From NCBI GenBank assembly GCA_024641245.1, contig JAHEDK010000022.1, positions 1-44,012 on the forward strand: a stretch of 44,012 bases of DNA, given 5' to 3'. The notes below the pieces were generated by a model. It ran no database searches and was not told the DNA's origin. It worked only from the letters and a program-made list of their open reading frames with translations. The DNA is from Actinomycetes bacterium. GTDB lineage: Bacteria; Actinomycetota; Acidimicrobiia; Spongiisociales; JAHEDJ01. This document shows positions 16,328-25,775 of this stretch, one piece after another. Every line of letters begins with the position of its first letter. Within the stretch, counting starts at the first letter, position 1. Both the position numbers and the translations under genes were made by a program.

Positions 16328-17086
16328 ATGAGAGTCGCCGTCTGCGTCAAGCAGATTCCCGACCCGGCCTCCCCCTACGATCTCGACCCTGAGACGCATT
16401 TCGTGGTCCGTCCCACCGACCAGGTACTGGACGACACCGACCGCTACGGCGTCGAGATGGGCCTGCAACTCGCAGAGCAGACGGAGGGGACGGTCACGCT
16501 GGTTTCAATGGGTCCCAGCGGGAACCTTCAAGGGATCCGCCAGGCACTCGCCATGGGAGCCGATAAGGCAGTCGTCGTCGACGACCCCGCCCTTCGAGGG
16601 TCCGACGCCTTGGCAACGGCCAGAGTGCTGGCGGCCGCCATCGCCCGCGAAGGATTCGATCTGGTGATCGCCGGAACGGAGTCCACCGACGGGTACGCCG
16701 GTATCTTGCCCCAGCAACTCGCCGAACTGCTCGACGTACCTGCCCTGACGTTCGCCAAGAAGGTTTCAGTCGACGGCGAGATGGTTCGCATCGAACGACA
16801 GACCCAGACCGGATACGACGAGGTCGAGGCAAGTGCGCCGGCTCTCGTGAGTGTCACCGCCGGTGCTGTCGAGCCGCGCTACCCGACTTTCAAGGGGATC
16901 ATGCAAGCCAAGTCCAAGCCGGTCGATTCGCTGACGATGGCAGATCTCGGCGTCGAGACGGCCGCCCAGCAGAGAATCATGTCCATCCGCCCGGCGCCTG
17001 AACGCCCCTCCGGCGAAGTCATCGAAGACGACGGCGAGGCCCACCTCAAGATCGTCGCGCTGCTCGAACAGGCAAAGGTGATCTGA
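16328..17086 (+). CDS. etfB: electron transfer flavoprotein beta subunit
   Basis: EtfB, with EtfA, takes electrons from acyl-CoA and other dehydrogenases and passes them to the quinone pool. The protein starts MRVAVCVKQIPDP and has the adenine-nucleotide binding stretches ATARVLAAAIAREGFDLVIAGTESTDGY and GILPQQLAELLDVP, with the EtfB signature region VEASAPALVSVTAGAVEPRYPTFKGIMQAK near residue 170. Length 252 is normal. AAGGAG stands a few bases before the ATG at 16328. It is followed by etfA after one base. No dehydrogenase or ETF-quinone oxidoreductase gene lies nearby, so the partner enzymes are elsewhere. Confidence 0.97.
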   Translation: MRVAVCVKQIPDPASPYDLDPETHFVVRPTDQVLDDTDRYGVEMGLQLAEQTEGTVTLVSMGPSGNLQGIRQALAMGADKAVVVDDPALRGSDALATARVLAAAIAREGFDLVIAGTESTDGYAGILPQQLAELLDVPALTFAKKVSVDGEMVRIERQTQTGYDEVEASAPALVSVTAGAVEPRYPTFKGIMQAKSKPVDSLTMADLGVETAAQQRIMSIRPAPERPSGEVIEDDGEAHLKIVALLEQAKVI

Positions 17087-17087
17087 T

Positions 17088-18044
17088 ATGACGAGAATCT
17101 GGGTCTTTGTAGAAGAAACCGACGAGGGACCCGCAACCGTCGGACTCGAACTCCTGACCAAAGCCAGAAGTCTCGGTGGTGAACTCGCCGCTGTGTACCT
17201 CGGCCGGGATTCGGACGAGAACTTCGCGGCACTTGGGGACCACGGGGCAGCCAAGGTCTTTCATCTGACACCGGGGGATGCGCTCCCAACTGCGGCCGCA
17301 GCAGCAGCCGTTGCCGTTCTAGCGGGCCAGCACTCCCCGGATCTCATCCTGTTCGGCCTCACCTACACAGGTCGTGACGTGGCCGGCCGCCTGAGTGCCC
17401 GGATGGGCAAGACGGTGCTGTCGAACGCCACCGACATTTCGATCGAAGGCGACACGGTGACCGTTACCAACGAGATCTTCGGCGGCACGACGCTGGTCGA
17501 CACCGTTTTCGAGGACGATGCGCCGTATCTAGTGATCGCACGCCCGAAATCGTTCCCGGCAGAGCCGTCCGGCGGAGGGACGCCCGAGATCGAAGAGGTC
17601 TCGTTGCCGGACGTCGGCCACGCCGGTAGCGCCATGGTGACGGCCAGCCACACCGAGGTACTCGAAGGGCCGAAACTCGAGGAGGCCGCGATCGTGGTCG
17701 CTGCGGGACGCGGCATCGGCACCGAAGAGGGGTTCAAGGTCATCGAAGAACTCGCCGCCCAGCTCGGCGCCGCCACCGGAGCCACCAGGGCAATTGTCGA
17801 TGCCGGATGGGTTCCATATTCCAAGCAGGTCGGCCAGACCGGCAAGACGGTGAAGCCCGACGTCTACATCGCAGCCGGCGTGTCTGGTGCGATGCAGCAC
17901 CTGGTGGGGATGAAGGATTCGAAGGTCATCATTGCCATCAACAAGGACGAAGAGGCACCAATCTTCGGTATCTCCGACCTCGGGATCGTCGGCGACCTCC
18001 ACAAGGTGCTACCGAGACTGATCGAAGCACTGGGCAACCGCTAG
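17088..18044 (+). CDS. etfA: electron transfer flavoprotein alpha subunit
   Basis: EtfA binds FAD and forms the ETF heterodimer with EtfB. Its 318 residues show an N-terminal alpha/beta domain ([19 protein letters not shown]) and the C-terminal FAD domain with [41 protein letters not shown], the signature [34 protein letters not shown], and [16 protein letters not shown] 17088 comes one base after the etfB stop, so the pair is surely co-transcribed. A strong hairpin follows within ten bases. Confidence 0.98.
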   Translation: MTRIWVFVEETDEGPATVGLELLTKARSLGGELAAVYLGRDSDENFAALGDHGAAKVFHLTPGDALPTAAAAAAVAVLAGQHSPDLILFGLTYTGRDVAGRLSARMGKTVLSNATDISIEGDTVTVTNEIFGGTTLVDTVFEDDAPYLVIARPKSFPAEPSGGGTPEIEEVSLPDVGHAGSAMVTASHTEVLEGPKLEEAAIVVAAGRGIGTEEGFKVIEELAAQLGAATGATRAIVDAGWVPYSKQVGQTGKTVKPDVYIAAGVSGAMQHLVGMKDSKVIIAINKDEEAPIFGISDLGIVGDLHKVLPRLIEALGNR

Positions 18045-18051
18045 TCGACGT

Positions 18052-18086
18052 AGAGCCGGGCCCTTCAAGCGAAGGAGCCCGGCTCT
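18052..18086. terminator. strong hairpin between convergent etfA and cdd
   Basis: The arms AGAGCCGGGC (18052-18061) and GCCCGGCTCT (18077-18086) form a perfect 10-base stem. Inside it CCTTC and GAAGG pair again around AAGC, giving a stem of about 15 pairs with one unpaired A. It ends the etf transcript and, being symmetric, could also end the opposite cdd transcript. Confidence 0.85.
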
Positions 18087-18119
18087 CATCCTTCGTAGCG
18101 CAGACGCGGGCTTCCGTCG

Positions 18120-18509
18120 TCACTTCAGCCGGAAACCGTGTGGCAGCAATTCTGCGAGTGCGTGCTGTCGCACCTCGCCGGAACCAGCCGTTACCAGCAC
18201 CGTCTCGACGCCGAATTCGGTCATTCGCTGCCTGCATTGTCCGCAGGGATAGGCATCCTCCACCGATTCGGCGTCGATACAAGCCACCGCCACAGTGGTC
18301 AACCGGCGCGCACCGGACGACACCGCGTAAGCGATAGCGGTCGATTCCGCACAAATCGTCGACCCGTAGGCCGCGTTCTCGACGTTCGCCCCGGCATATG
18401 TGGTCCCATCGTCGGCTACGACAACAGACCCGACCCGGAAGCCGCTGTAGGGGGCGTAGGCCCTCACAGCAGCCTCACGGGCTCGCTGAGCGAGTTCTGC
18501 GGCGGTCAT
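18120..18509 (-). CDS. cdd: cytidine deaminase
   Basis: The enzyme deaminates cytidine and deoxycytidine to uridine forms, feeding the phosphorylase genes found nearby on the other strand. The 129-residue protein is of the small tetrameric type: YAPYSGFRVG, NVENAAYGSTICAESTAIA with the catalytic CAE, and the second zinc-binding pair in PCGQCRQ. The ATG at 18509 overlaps the ftsY stop by ATGA, so the gene is the last of the long minus-strand run although its function belongs with the salvage genes. Confidence 0.97.
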   Translation of the reverse strand: MTAAELAQRAREAAVRAYAPYSGFRVGSVVVADDGTTYAGANVENAAYGSTICAESTAIAYAVSSGARRLTTVAVACIDAESVEDAYPCGQCRQRMTEFGVETVLVTAGSGEVRQHALAELLPHGFRLK

Positions 18510-19516
18510 GCGTCCGCCAGCAGCGCGTCGACGAAGGCGCGCGGCTCGAAGGGGATCAGGTCTTCCACGCCTTCTCCTACACCGATGAACTTGACCGGCA
18601 CACCGTAGTCCTGCTCGATTGCCACCGTGATGCCACCCTTCGCAGTGCCGTCGAGCTTCGTGAGTACGATCCCCGTTACGCCCACGACATCGGTGAACTG
18701 TTTGATTTGTGCCGTACCGTTCTGGCCCGTCGTAGCGTCGAGCACCAGCAGCACTTCGTCGATGGAGCCGGCCTCTCGCTCCAACACCCGGACGATCTTG
18801 CCGAGTTCCTGCATCAGATTGTGCTTCGAGTGCAGTCGGCCGGCTGTATCGACGATCACGACATCCCGTTCTCGAGCCCTGGCCGCCTGATATGCGTCGA
18901 ACGCTACCGCCGCCGGATCGGCTCCCGACTGACCGGAGACGATCTCCACCCCGACCCGCTCGGCCCAGGTTCGTAGCTGGGCGTCTGCGGCAGCTCGGAA
19001 CGTATCGGCCGCTCCCAGCAGGGCGGAGGATCCGGACGACTGCAATCGGGCTGCCAGCTTGGCAATGCTCGTCGTTTTTCCGACCCCGTTGACCCCGACC
19101 ACGACCACGACGGCCGGTGATCCGTCGAGGTGGAGGTCGCGATCTCTACCGCTCAGGATGGCGAGTAGCTCGTCGTGGATCGCCGATCTCGCCTCATCGG
19201 CGCCGGTGGGACTCGCCAGGCGCACACGATCCACCACCTGCGCCGTGGCTCCCACTCCGAGATCGGCGGCAATCAGCGCTTCCTCGAGCCCGGTCCAGAA
19301 GTCATCGTCGACGGCCCCCCGGCTGAGGAGACCTTTGAGACGTCCCCCGAGGGCAGCCCTGGTTTTCTCGAGACGCTCGGCCAGTGCACCAACGGACGGC
19401 GTCGCCGGTGCGGCCGTCGGAGATGGCTGCTGCCGGCCGCGCAGGACGACCACGAGGATGACAATCGCCACCGCCAGCACGGCGACAGCCAGAGCAATTA
19501 TCAACACGGGATCCAT
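18506..19516 (-). CDS. ftsY: signal recognition particle receptor FtsY
   Basis: FtsY is the membrane receptor for SRP-ribosome complexes. Residues 1-28 form one clear transmembrane helix (VLIIALAVAVLAVAIVILVVVL), then a short linker. The NG domain follows: a helical N part, G1 GVNGVGKTTSIAKLA near residue 144, DTAGRLHSKHNLM, TKLDGTAKGG and FIGVGEGVEDLIPF at the end. A true N-terminal helix is common in actinobacterial FtsY, whereas the enteric type has a long acidic region. It lies 11 bases after smc and is coupled to cdd. The partner ffh is at 6035-7381. Confidence 0.98.
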   Translation of the reverse strand: MDPVLIIALAVAVLAVAIVILVVVLRGRQQPSPTAAPATPSVGALAERLEKTRAALGGRLKGLLSRGAVDDDFWTGLEEALIAADLGVGATAQVVDRVRLASPTGADEARSAIHDELLAILSGRDRDLHLDGSPAVVVVVGVNGVGKTTSIAKLAARLQSSGSSALLGAADTFRAAADAQLRTWAERVGVEIVSGQSGADPAAVAFDAYQAARARERDVVIVDTAGRLHSKHNLMQELGKIVRVLEREAGSIDEVLLVLDATTGQNGTAQIKQFTDVVGVTGIVLTKLDGTAKGGITVAIEQDYGVPVKFIGVGEGVEDLIPFEPRAFVDALLADA

Positions 19517-19527
19517 GGCGGAGGATT

Positions 19528-22500
19528 CTACGACGCAGAAACGGGGACGGGTGCTTCCACCAACCGCTTGGCAACGACTTTGGTTGACCCGCCGGGCTCC
19601 ATGGTCACTCCGTACAGGATGTTGGCGGCTTCCATAGTTTGTTGCTGATGAGTAACGATCACCAACTGCGCAGTACGGCGGAAATCCTCGACCAATCGTA
19701 GGAAGCGCCGCAAGTTGGCGTCGTCGAGGGCGGCCTCCACCTCATCCACGATGTAGAACGGGCTGGGCCTCGCCTTGAACACGGCGAACAAGAAAGCCAG
19801 TGCCGCCAACGATCGCTCACCTCCGGACAACAACGAAAGCTGGCCAACTTTCTTGCCGAGCGGTTGCGCTTCGATGTCGACCCCGGTTGTGAGCAGGTCG
19901 TCGGGATCTGTGAGCACGAGCCGGCCCCGGCCGCCGGGGAAGAGAACCGAGAAATGCTGCTCATAGGCCGCCGCCACCTCGTCGAAGGCGGTCCTGAATA
20001 GGCCGACGATCTCCTCGTCCAGTGCAGACATGACCTTGCGAAGCTCATTCCGGCTGCTCTCGAGGTCATCCAGCTGCTCCTGAAGATGAGACCTCCGTGC
20101 CTCGAGTTCCTGATACTCCTCGGCGGCGAGGGGGTTGATCGTCCCCATCCGGCGCATTTCGGCCTCGAGCGAGGCGAGCCGCCCCCGGAGGTCTGTACCC
20201 TCATCCATCTCCGGAGCAGGGGCCGCCAGCGCCTGCTCCTCTGAAGCGTCGACATCTCGTCGCAGGCCCTCAGCCACCGACTCGAGGCGAACCTTCAGCT
20301 CCGCCGACTCGACGTCGAGCCTCGCTCGCTGATCCTTCTTCGCCGCGATGGAGACACGGATCTCATCGAGACGGCTGCGGGCACTCGCCAGCCGTTCCCC
20401 TGCTTCACCGGTAGCCTGCCGGAGATCGACTTGACGTGCCCTGAGTGTGCCGATGTGCGCCCGGACAGCTTCAAGCGATCGACGGGCGCCGTCCTCCACG
20501 GTCTCCAGTTCTTCGAGCCGCTGCGGGTCACCGGGGCGGTCCGTGAGATCCTGGAGATCTCCCTGAATAGACACCAACCGCACCTCGAGCAAGCGGCGGC
20601 GCTCAATGACGCCACCCAGACCGGCCGCGGCGAGCTGCCGGACCTCTCGCGCCTCGTCGCGTCGATCGGCCACGATTCGCCGTTTGGCGGCCAGTTCCTC
20701 CCACGCATGCTGGCGCTCGGCCTCTTCACCCTCGAGCGCGCCAAGCAGCGCCCGCAACTCGCCGATCCTCGTCTCACGGTCGGCGGCAGACTCGAGCAGC
20801 ATCGAGCGGCGCTCTTCCAGCCGGTCGATCTCGTGTTCGGCAGCACTCCGGGTGCGTTCGAGTCGCGCCAACGCTTCCGTCGCGCCCGCCAGGTTCGTTT
20901 CGATGAGTTCGAGGGCCTCGAGGGCGTCCCGTTCCACACCTCGCGCATGCTCAAAATCCCGTCGGGCCGAAACATGGCGGCTCTCGGCGCGAGCGAGCAG
21001 ACGCTCGGCTTCCTCGAGCGCCACCCTGGCGCGCTCCAGCACGGCAGGAGTTGCCCCGTCGGGATGGGCAACGCGGATGCCATCGGCGGTGATGAGGTCA
21101 CCCTCGGGGGTGACGACGCGAATCGCCGGGTGCTTCGAGACAACCTGCCATCCTGCGGACCAACCTTCGGCCACGACCACATCGCCGAACAGGGCGGCGG
21201 CCAACTCACGATCGGCCCGACCGCCCAGCACCTCGACCAAAGCCTCCAGCCCGAAGGCTTCCGCCACCGGCCGGGCCGGAAGCTCGCCGCTGGTGAAGCG
21301 AGCAGTGACCAGCGGAACTCCGCCGAGACCGTGGGCCTTGAGATCACCAACCACCTGCTCGATTACGGTCGGATTCTGCACTGCGAGGGCATCGCTCCAC
21401 GGGCCGAGCGCGGCGTCGACTGCGGCGGCGAACCGGTCGGGAACGTCCAACACCGTCGCCAGATTCCCCCGCACGCCGGCCGCAGCCAATGCCCTGTCGC
21501 GAGCTTGCGGGTCGGCCAGACCGGCCGCAGCGGCTTCCAGGGCCTCGATCCTGGCTCCGGCAGCCGACTCCTCTACCCGCGCCGATTGCAGGTCGGACTC
21601 CGCCGCCTCCCAGATCTCTTGCCGTGCACGTCGATCGGACCGAGCCGAGTCATGGGCCCGTTGGGCGGCAGTAGCTTCGATGTCGGAACGCTCGATATCT
21701 TCTTTCAGTCGATCTGTTTCGATCGACTCGGCCTCCGACTGCCCGTGCAGTGACTCGAGGCGTCGCCCGATCTGATCGGCTTCTCGCTCGTCTCTGCCCA
21801 CCGCCGCTTCGAGCGAGCGCAGGTCGCCACGAACCGCCGCCACCGCGCCTTCGGTCGGCATCTGCTCCTGTTCGGCCAGAGACCGCTCTTCATCTTCGAG
21901 ATCGCGCAGCGCACGTTCGGCACGCTCCGCCCCGATCCGCGCCCGGCGCTCTTCTTCGGAGCTCTGCGCCAGTTCCGCCTGTATCTGCCGCGCCTCCTCG
22001 TGCATGTCTCTGCGCCGCTCGCCTGCTCCCTGGATGCGCTGGGAAAGAGCTCGATGCCGCTCATGAGCGACCTGGGCGATACGCTTGAACCGCTCGGCAG
22101 CCGTCTCGAGCCGGGCAGCGGAGGCGGTATCGCGCTCCAGCGAGAGACCGGCCTCACCGGCCGCCAAGGTCAACGGCTCTATCGAAGCTGCCAACACCGT
22201 CTCTTCATCCGCGGCCGCAACCAGCAACTGATCGAGCTCGGCACGCTGGCGAGTGACTGCTCCGAGCCGCGTCCGATTGGAACGAAGATCCTCTCCACCC
22301 AGATACAGACGCAATGCCCGAGCCTCGTCGCGTACCACCAGATACCGCTCGGCGGCGCGAGCCTGCCGACGGAGAGGGCGGATTTGACGTTCCATCTCGC
22401 CCAGGATGTCTTTGAGGCGGAGCAGGTCGGCGTCGGTGCTTTCGAGGCGGCGGATGGCCCGGTCCTTCCGCAAGCGGTGCTTCAGCACTCCGGCCGCCTC

Positions 22501-22986
22501 TTCGATCACGGCGCGATGATCTTCGGGTTTGGCGTTGAGGATCTGATCGAGTTGCCCTTGACCAACAATGACATGCTGATGCCGGCCGACGCCGCTGTCC
22601 GACAGCAGTTCCTGTACGTCGAGCAATCGCACGTCGACGCCGTTGATCTCGTAGTCGGACGAGCCATCACGGTAGAGGCGACGAGTAATGGAAACTTCAT
22701 CCAGGTCGAGCGGAAGCGAACGGGAGAGATTGTCGAAGGTGAGCGTGACCTCGGCCCGGCCGAGGGGGGGCCGGGTCGCCGTTCCGGCGAATATGACATC
22801 TTCCATCTTCTGCGTCCGCAGCGTACGCGTCGACTGGGTACCCATTACCCAGGCGATTGCATCGACGATATTCGACTTCCCGGATCCGTTGGGTCCGACG
22901 ACCACAGTGACACCCGGCTCGAGTTCGAGGCGCGTTCGATCCGCGAACGACTTGAATCCAACGAGTTTCAGCGTTTTGAGATACAA
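19528..22986 (-). CDS. smc: chromosome segregation ATPase SMC
   Basis: SMC with ScpAB condenses and organises the chromosome. The 1152-residue protein begins MYLKTLKLVGFKSFAD, with Walker A GPNGSGKSNIVDAI near residue 35. Two long coiled coils flank a hinge around residues 490-640 (VLDVPDRFAAAVDAALG, then VTPEGDLITADGIRV). The C-terminal head has the ABC signature LLSGGERSLAALAFLFA and Walker B FYIVDEVEAALDD. The start is TTG at 22986, with AAGGTG six bases ahead. The rnc-mutM-smc-ftsY order is the same as in Mycobacterium. Several large open frames on the opposite strand here are shadows. Confidence 0.98.
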   Translation of the reverse strand: MYLKTLKLVGFKSFADRTRLELEPGVTVVVGPNGSGKSNIVDAIAWVMGTQSTRTLRTQKMEDVIFAGTATRPPLGRAEVTLTFDNLSRSLPLDLDEVSITRRLYRDGSSDYEINGVDVRLLDVQELLSDSGVGRHQHVIVGQGQLDQILNAKPEDHRAVIEEAAGVLKHRLRKDRAIRRLESTDADLLRLKDILGEMERQIRPLRRQARAAERYLVVRDEARALRLYLGGEDLRSNRTRLGAVTRQRAELDQLLVAAADEETVLAASIEPLTLAAGEAGLSLERDTASAARLETAAERFKRIAQVAHERHRALSQRIQGAGERRRDMHEEARQIQAELAQSSEEERRARIGAERAERALRDLEDEERSLAEQEQMPTEGAVAAVRGDLRSLEAAVGRDEREADQIGRRLESLHGQSEAESIETDRLKEDIERSDIEATAAQRAHDSARSDRRARQEIWEAAESDLQSARVEESAAGARIEALEAAAAGLADPQARDRALAAAGVRGNLATVLDVPDRFAAAVDAALGPWSDALAVQNPTVIEQVVGDLKAHGLGGVPLVTARFTSGELPARPVAEAFGLEALVEVLGGRADRELAAALFGDVVVAEGWSAGWQVVSKHPAIRVVTPEGDLITADGIRVAHPDGATPAVLERARVALEEAERLLARAESRHVSARRDFEHARGVERDALEALELIETNLAGATEALARLERTRSAAEHEIDRLEERRSMLLESAADRETRIGELRALLGALEGEEAERQHAWEELAAKRRIVADRRDEAREVRQLAAAGLGGVIERRRLLEVRLVSIQGDLQDLTDRPGDPQRLEELETVEDGARRSLEAVRAHIGTLRARQVDLRQATGEAGERLASARSRLDEIRVSIAAKKDQRARLDVESAELKVRLESVAEGLRRDVDASEEQALAAPAPEMDEGTDLRGRLASLEAEMRRMGTINPLAAEEYQELEARRSHLQEQLDDLESSRNELRKVMSALDEEIVGLFRTAFDEVAAAYEQHFSVLFPGGRGRLVLTDPDDLLTTGVDIEAQPLGKKVGQLSLLSGGERSLAALAFLFAVFKARPSPFYIVDEVEAALDDANLRRFLRLVEDFRRTAQLVIVTHQQQTMEAANILYGVTMEPGGSTKVVAKRLVEAPVPVSAS

Positions 22987-23073
22987 GAACTACACCTTTG
23001 TGATTCGGCAGGCTATCACAATTCGGAACCCACTCCCGGGTCTTCAGGCACCGGGAAAAGGTGAGAACCGGCA

Positions 23074-23904
23074 TCATCTCTGGCAGGTCGGACACCAGAA
23101 ACTGCTCCGTCCTCCGATCACCGTTCTTTCGATAGCCGTCCCGTCTCGTCGACACGGCTCTCCGGCCCTTCCATAGACCTGGAGACGCTGGAAATACTCC
23201 CCCGCCCGACCATCCGGGAGGAGATAGGTGAGATCGTTGAGGCTCGTTCCACCCCAGCGCAATCCGGCCCGAAGCACCGGCCCGATCGCACCTCTCAACA
23301 TGCGTACCTCGTCGACACTCAAGGTCCCGGCCGCCCTGTCGGGACGGATACCGGAGCGGTGGAGTACCTCATCCGCGTAGATGTTGCCCAGTCCGGCCAC
23401 GAAATACTGATCGAGTAGCAGGGACTTGATGGCGACCGCCCGACCCTCCAAACGCGGAAGCAGACGCCGGAATCGAGGCAGGGCGTTTAACGCGTCGGGG
23501 CCCAGATGGGCAAACGACTGACCTTCGAACTCGTCGGGAGTGAACACGGCCATGAACCCGAAGGTGCGGGGATCGACGAAGTGCACCTCCTGGTGGCGGT
23601 CGGTTTCGACGACCACGTGGGTGTGGGGAGAACGTTCCCCTCCCGGTGCCTCGAGGCGGATCCGGCCGGACATTCCGAGGTGGATGACCCATGTGAAATC
23701 GCCTTCGAGGTCGATCATCAGGAACTTGCCGTGTCGTCCAACTGAGGCAACACGCCGGCGGAGGAGCCGATCCTGGAAATCGCGAGGCCGTGGTTGACGG
23801 CGAACCACCCTCGGGTGGCCGACCTCAACCGCGACGATCATCGCTCCTTCGAGCGCCGGCGCAAGGGAACGACGTACGGTCTCAACTTCCGGGAGTTCAG
23901 GCAT
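23074..23904 (-). CDS. mutM: formamidopyrimidine-DNA glycosylase with altered zinc finger
   Basis: MutM (Fpg) removes 8-oxoguanine and formamidopyrimidines and nicks the strand. The N-terminal catalytic end MPELPEVETVRR (P2, E3) and Lys60 in GRHGKFLMIDL are present, as are VDPRTFGF, the H2TH region KSLLLDQYFVAGLGNIYADEVL, and LRWGGTSLND. The C-terminal finger normally has four Cys; here they read C251, D254, C271, C274 (CRRD, then CPTC). Asp can bind zinc, so the finger may still form. The other features argue for a working enzyme. Close neighbours rnc and smc match the mycobacterial order. Confidence 0.96.
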   Translation of the reverse strand: MPELPEVETVRRSLAPALEGAMIVAVEVGHPRVVRRQPRPRDFQDRLLRRRVASVGRHGKFLMIDLEGDFTWVIHLGMSGRIRLEAPGGERSPHTHVVVETDRHQEVHFVDPRTFGFMAVFTPDEFEGQSFAHLGPDALNALPRFRRLLPRLEGRAVAIKSLLLDQYFVAGLGNIYADEVLHRSGIRPDRAAGTLSVDEVRMLRGAIGPVLRAGLRWGGTSLNDLTYLLPDGRAGEYFQRLQVYGRAGEPCRRDGTAIERTVIGGRSSFWCPTCQR

Positions 23905-23913
23905 ACAGAGGTT

Positions 23914-24609
23914 CTAGGTCTTCGATTCGGAGTTGTGGCTCTTGCTTTGCAGGCTCGCCAGCGCCTCGCTGGCCGCCGCCTGCTGGGCTTCCTTTTTCGA
24001 ACGCCCTACACCCCGTCCGATAACATGTCCGTCGACCGACACTGCTGCCGCGAACACCCGGTCATGGTCGGGACCATCGCCGCTCACTTCGTACGTCGGC
24101 ACCCTGGCCCGAACCGCCAGCACCTCTTGGAGACGGGTCTTGTAATCGAGCAGACCCGGCCTCGTAGCCTTCTCCCGAATCAACGGTTCCCAATGCTGTA
24201 GAACCACATCCCGCGCCGCCTCGAGACCTCCATCCAGGTAGACGGCAGCCAGTACGGCCTCCAGCGCGTCGGCCAGGATCGACGATTTCTCGCCTCCCCC
24301 CGTTGCCGCCTCCCCCCTGCCGAGACGGATATCGGGGCCGAGTTCGATGTGCCGGGCGATGCGCGCGAGTTCAGATCTGTTGACGCAAGCCGCGCGCACT
24401 TTGGCCATCTGTCCCTCCGGCAGGTCCGGAAACGCCTCGAAGAGGAAGTCGGTAACGGCGAGCTGGAGCACAGCATCACCGAGAAACTCGAGTCTTTCAT
24501 TCGAGGCTTCATCCGGGCGCTCGGACTCGAACGAGCGGTGTGTTAGTGCGTGCACCAGTAACCCGGGCGTCCTGAACGAGTGCCCGAGTCGCTTTTCGAG
24601 TCCGCTCAC
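23914..24609 (-). CDS. rnc: ribonuclease III
   Basis: RNase III cuts double-stranded RNA, including rRNA precursors. The 231-residue protein has the catalytic signature NERLEFLGDAVL near residue 38 and the second metal-binding segment in ILADALEAVLAAVYLDGG. The C-terminal double-stranded RNA-binding domain is seen as DYKTRLQEVLAVRARVPTYEV with the basic GRGVGRSKKEAQQAAASEAL. GTG 24609 overlaps the plsX stop by GTGA. mutM starts nine bases after it. A highly structured RNA lies elsewhere in the window, but nothing links it to this enzyme. Confidence 0.97.
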   Translation of the reverse strand: MSGLEKRLGHSFRTPGLLVHALTHRSFESERPDEASNERLEFLGDAVLQLAVTDFLFEAFPDLPEGQMAKVRAACVNRSELARIARHIELGPDIRLGRGEAATGGGEKSSILADALEAVLAAVYLDGGLEAARDVVLQHWEPLIREKATRPGLLDYKTRLQEVLAVRARVPTYEVSGDGPDHDRVFAAAVSVDGHVIGRGVGRSKKEAQQAAASEALASLQSKSHNSESKT

Positions 24610-25577
24610 GGTTCAAGCCGTCTGGCGACGTGTCCGGCGAGATCCCGGTCGGCTCCAGTCGCCGCCATGGCGACGGCATTGGCGATGGCAACGCGCGACG
24701 ACGAACCATGAGCGATCACTACTACTCCGTTGGTGCCGAGGAGATGCCCTCCGCCGTATTCCTCGTGATCGACCCGCCTGCGGACCTCCGCCAGGACCGG
24801 ACTAATCACTGCCAGGTCCTGAGGAGGCAGGTTGACAACCGCCACCTGGATGAGCTCGGCGATGAACTGCACCGCACCTTCGGTGGTCTTGAGGAGGACG
24901 TTGCCCGTGAAGCCGTCTGTGACGAACACGTCCGCCCGATCGGAGGCTAGGTCACGGCCCTCGACGTTCCCGATGAAGTGCAGGCTGGTGGCGCGGAGCA
25001 ACTCGAATGCGGCCTTCTCCAAATCCCGACCCTTGCCCTCTTCCTCCCCGATGTTCAGCAGACCCACCCGCGGATTGCGCACGCCGAGATACAACTCGGC
25101 TACAAGAGAGCCCATCACTGCGAATTGGACCAGGTGCTCGGGTTTGCACTCCGGATTCGCTCCGGAGTCCAGGACGACGGTATGGCTGCCGGGGGTCGGG
25201 AAGATGGAAGCGACGGCGGGGCGGAGCACCCCCGGCACTCGCCGGAGAATGACCGCGGCGGCGGCGAGCGTTGCACCGGTCGATCCGGCGGAGACCAGGG
25301 CATCGGCCTCGCCGGCCTTGACCAGTCGGGCCGCGACCGCGATCGAGCTGTCCGGTTTCTCTCGGATTGCTCTGGCGGGATCCTCATCCATCCCGATTAC
25401 GTGCGCGGCGGAAACTACCGGGAGCTTTGCCCCGAGCGCGGCCAACCGATCGGCCATGAGCGACGGTTCCCCGACGAGAATGACGTCGTGGCCTGCGCGG
25501 GCAGCAACAACACCACCGGCAATGATCTCGTCGGGTGCGCGATCGCCCCCCATCGCATCGAGGGCTACACGGGCCAT
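24606..25577 (-). CDS. plsX: phosphate acyltransferase PlsX
   Basis: PlsX converts acyl-ACP to acyl-phosphate, the first step of glycerolipid synthesis with PlsY. The 323-residue product begins MARVALDAMGGDRAPDEII, a clear family start. It has SAGSTGATLAAA, VLDSGANPECKPEHLVQFA, VGLLNIGEEEGKG, the typical FIGNVEGRDL and DVFVTDGFTGNVLLKTTEG, and ends GTNGVVVIAHGSS. It follows rpmF by ten bases, the widespread rpmF-plsX pair, and overlaps rnc. Confidence 0.98.
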   Translation of the reverse strand: MARVALDAMGGDRAPDEIIAGGVVAARAGHDVILVGEPSLMADRLAALGAKLPVVSAAHVIGMDEDPARAIREKPDSSIAVAARLVKAGEADALVSAGSTGATLAAAAVILRRVPGVLRPAVASIFPTPGSHTVVLDSGANPECKPEHLVQFAVMGSLVAELYLGVRNPRVGLLNIGEEEGKGRDLEKAAFELLRATSLHFIGNVEGRDLASDRADVFVTDGFTGNVLLKTTEGAVQFIAELIQVAVVNLPPQDLAVISPVLAEVRRRVDHEEYGGGHLLGTNGVVVIAHGSSSRVAIANAVAMAATGADRDLAGHVARRLEP

Positions 25578-25587
25578 GGCGGGATGT

Positions 25588-25764
25588 CTATTCGGTGACG
25601 GTGATCTCGCGACCGCGGTACGTACCGCAGTTCGGGCAGGCGCGATGAGGCAGCTTGGGGCTGTGGCACTGCGGGCACGTCGACGTGCCCGACCGGCTCA
25701 GCTTCCATTCGGCTTTCCGGCGCCGCGTCCGTGAGCGCGACATCTTCTTCTTAGGCACCGCCAT
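25588..25764 (-). CDS. rpmF: 50S ribosomal protein L32
   Basis: Translation from ATG 25764 gives 58 residues: MAVPKKKMSRSRTRRRKA at the front, then two Cys pairs, CPQC and CPNC, and the end GREITVTE. This is the zinc-binding form of L32, with all four Cys kept. The gene lies between the DUF177 gene and plsX, the standard order in most bacteria, with 11 and 10 bases on either side. Confidence 0.97.
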   Translation of the reverse strand: MAVPKKKMSRSRTRRRKAEWKLSRSGTSTCPQCHSPKLPHRACPNCGTYRGREITVTE

Positions 25765-25775
25765 GGGCGCACTCC

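Noticed and set aside
20431..21753. 440-codon open frame antisense to smc
   Set aside because: It lies fully inside smc, whose coiled coil and hinge are continuous; no protein features of its own.
23035..23066. CCCGG/CCGGG short hairpin between smc and mutM
   Set aside because: Only a 5-base stem with an 11-base loop, and the two genes run the same way with little space; too weak to call.
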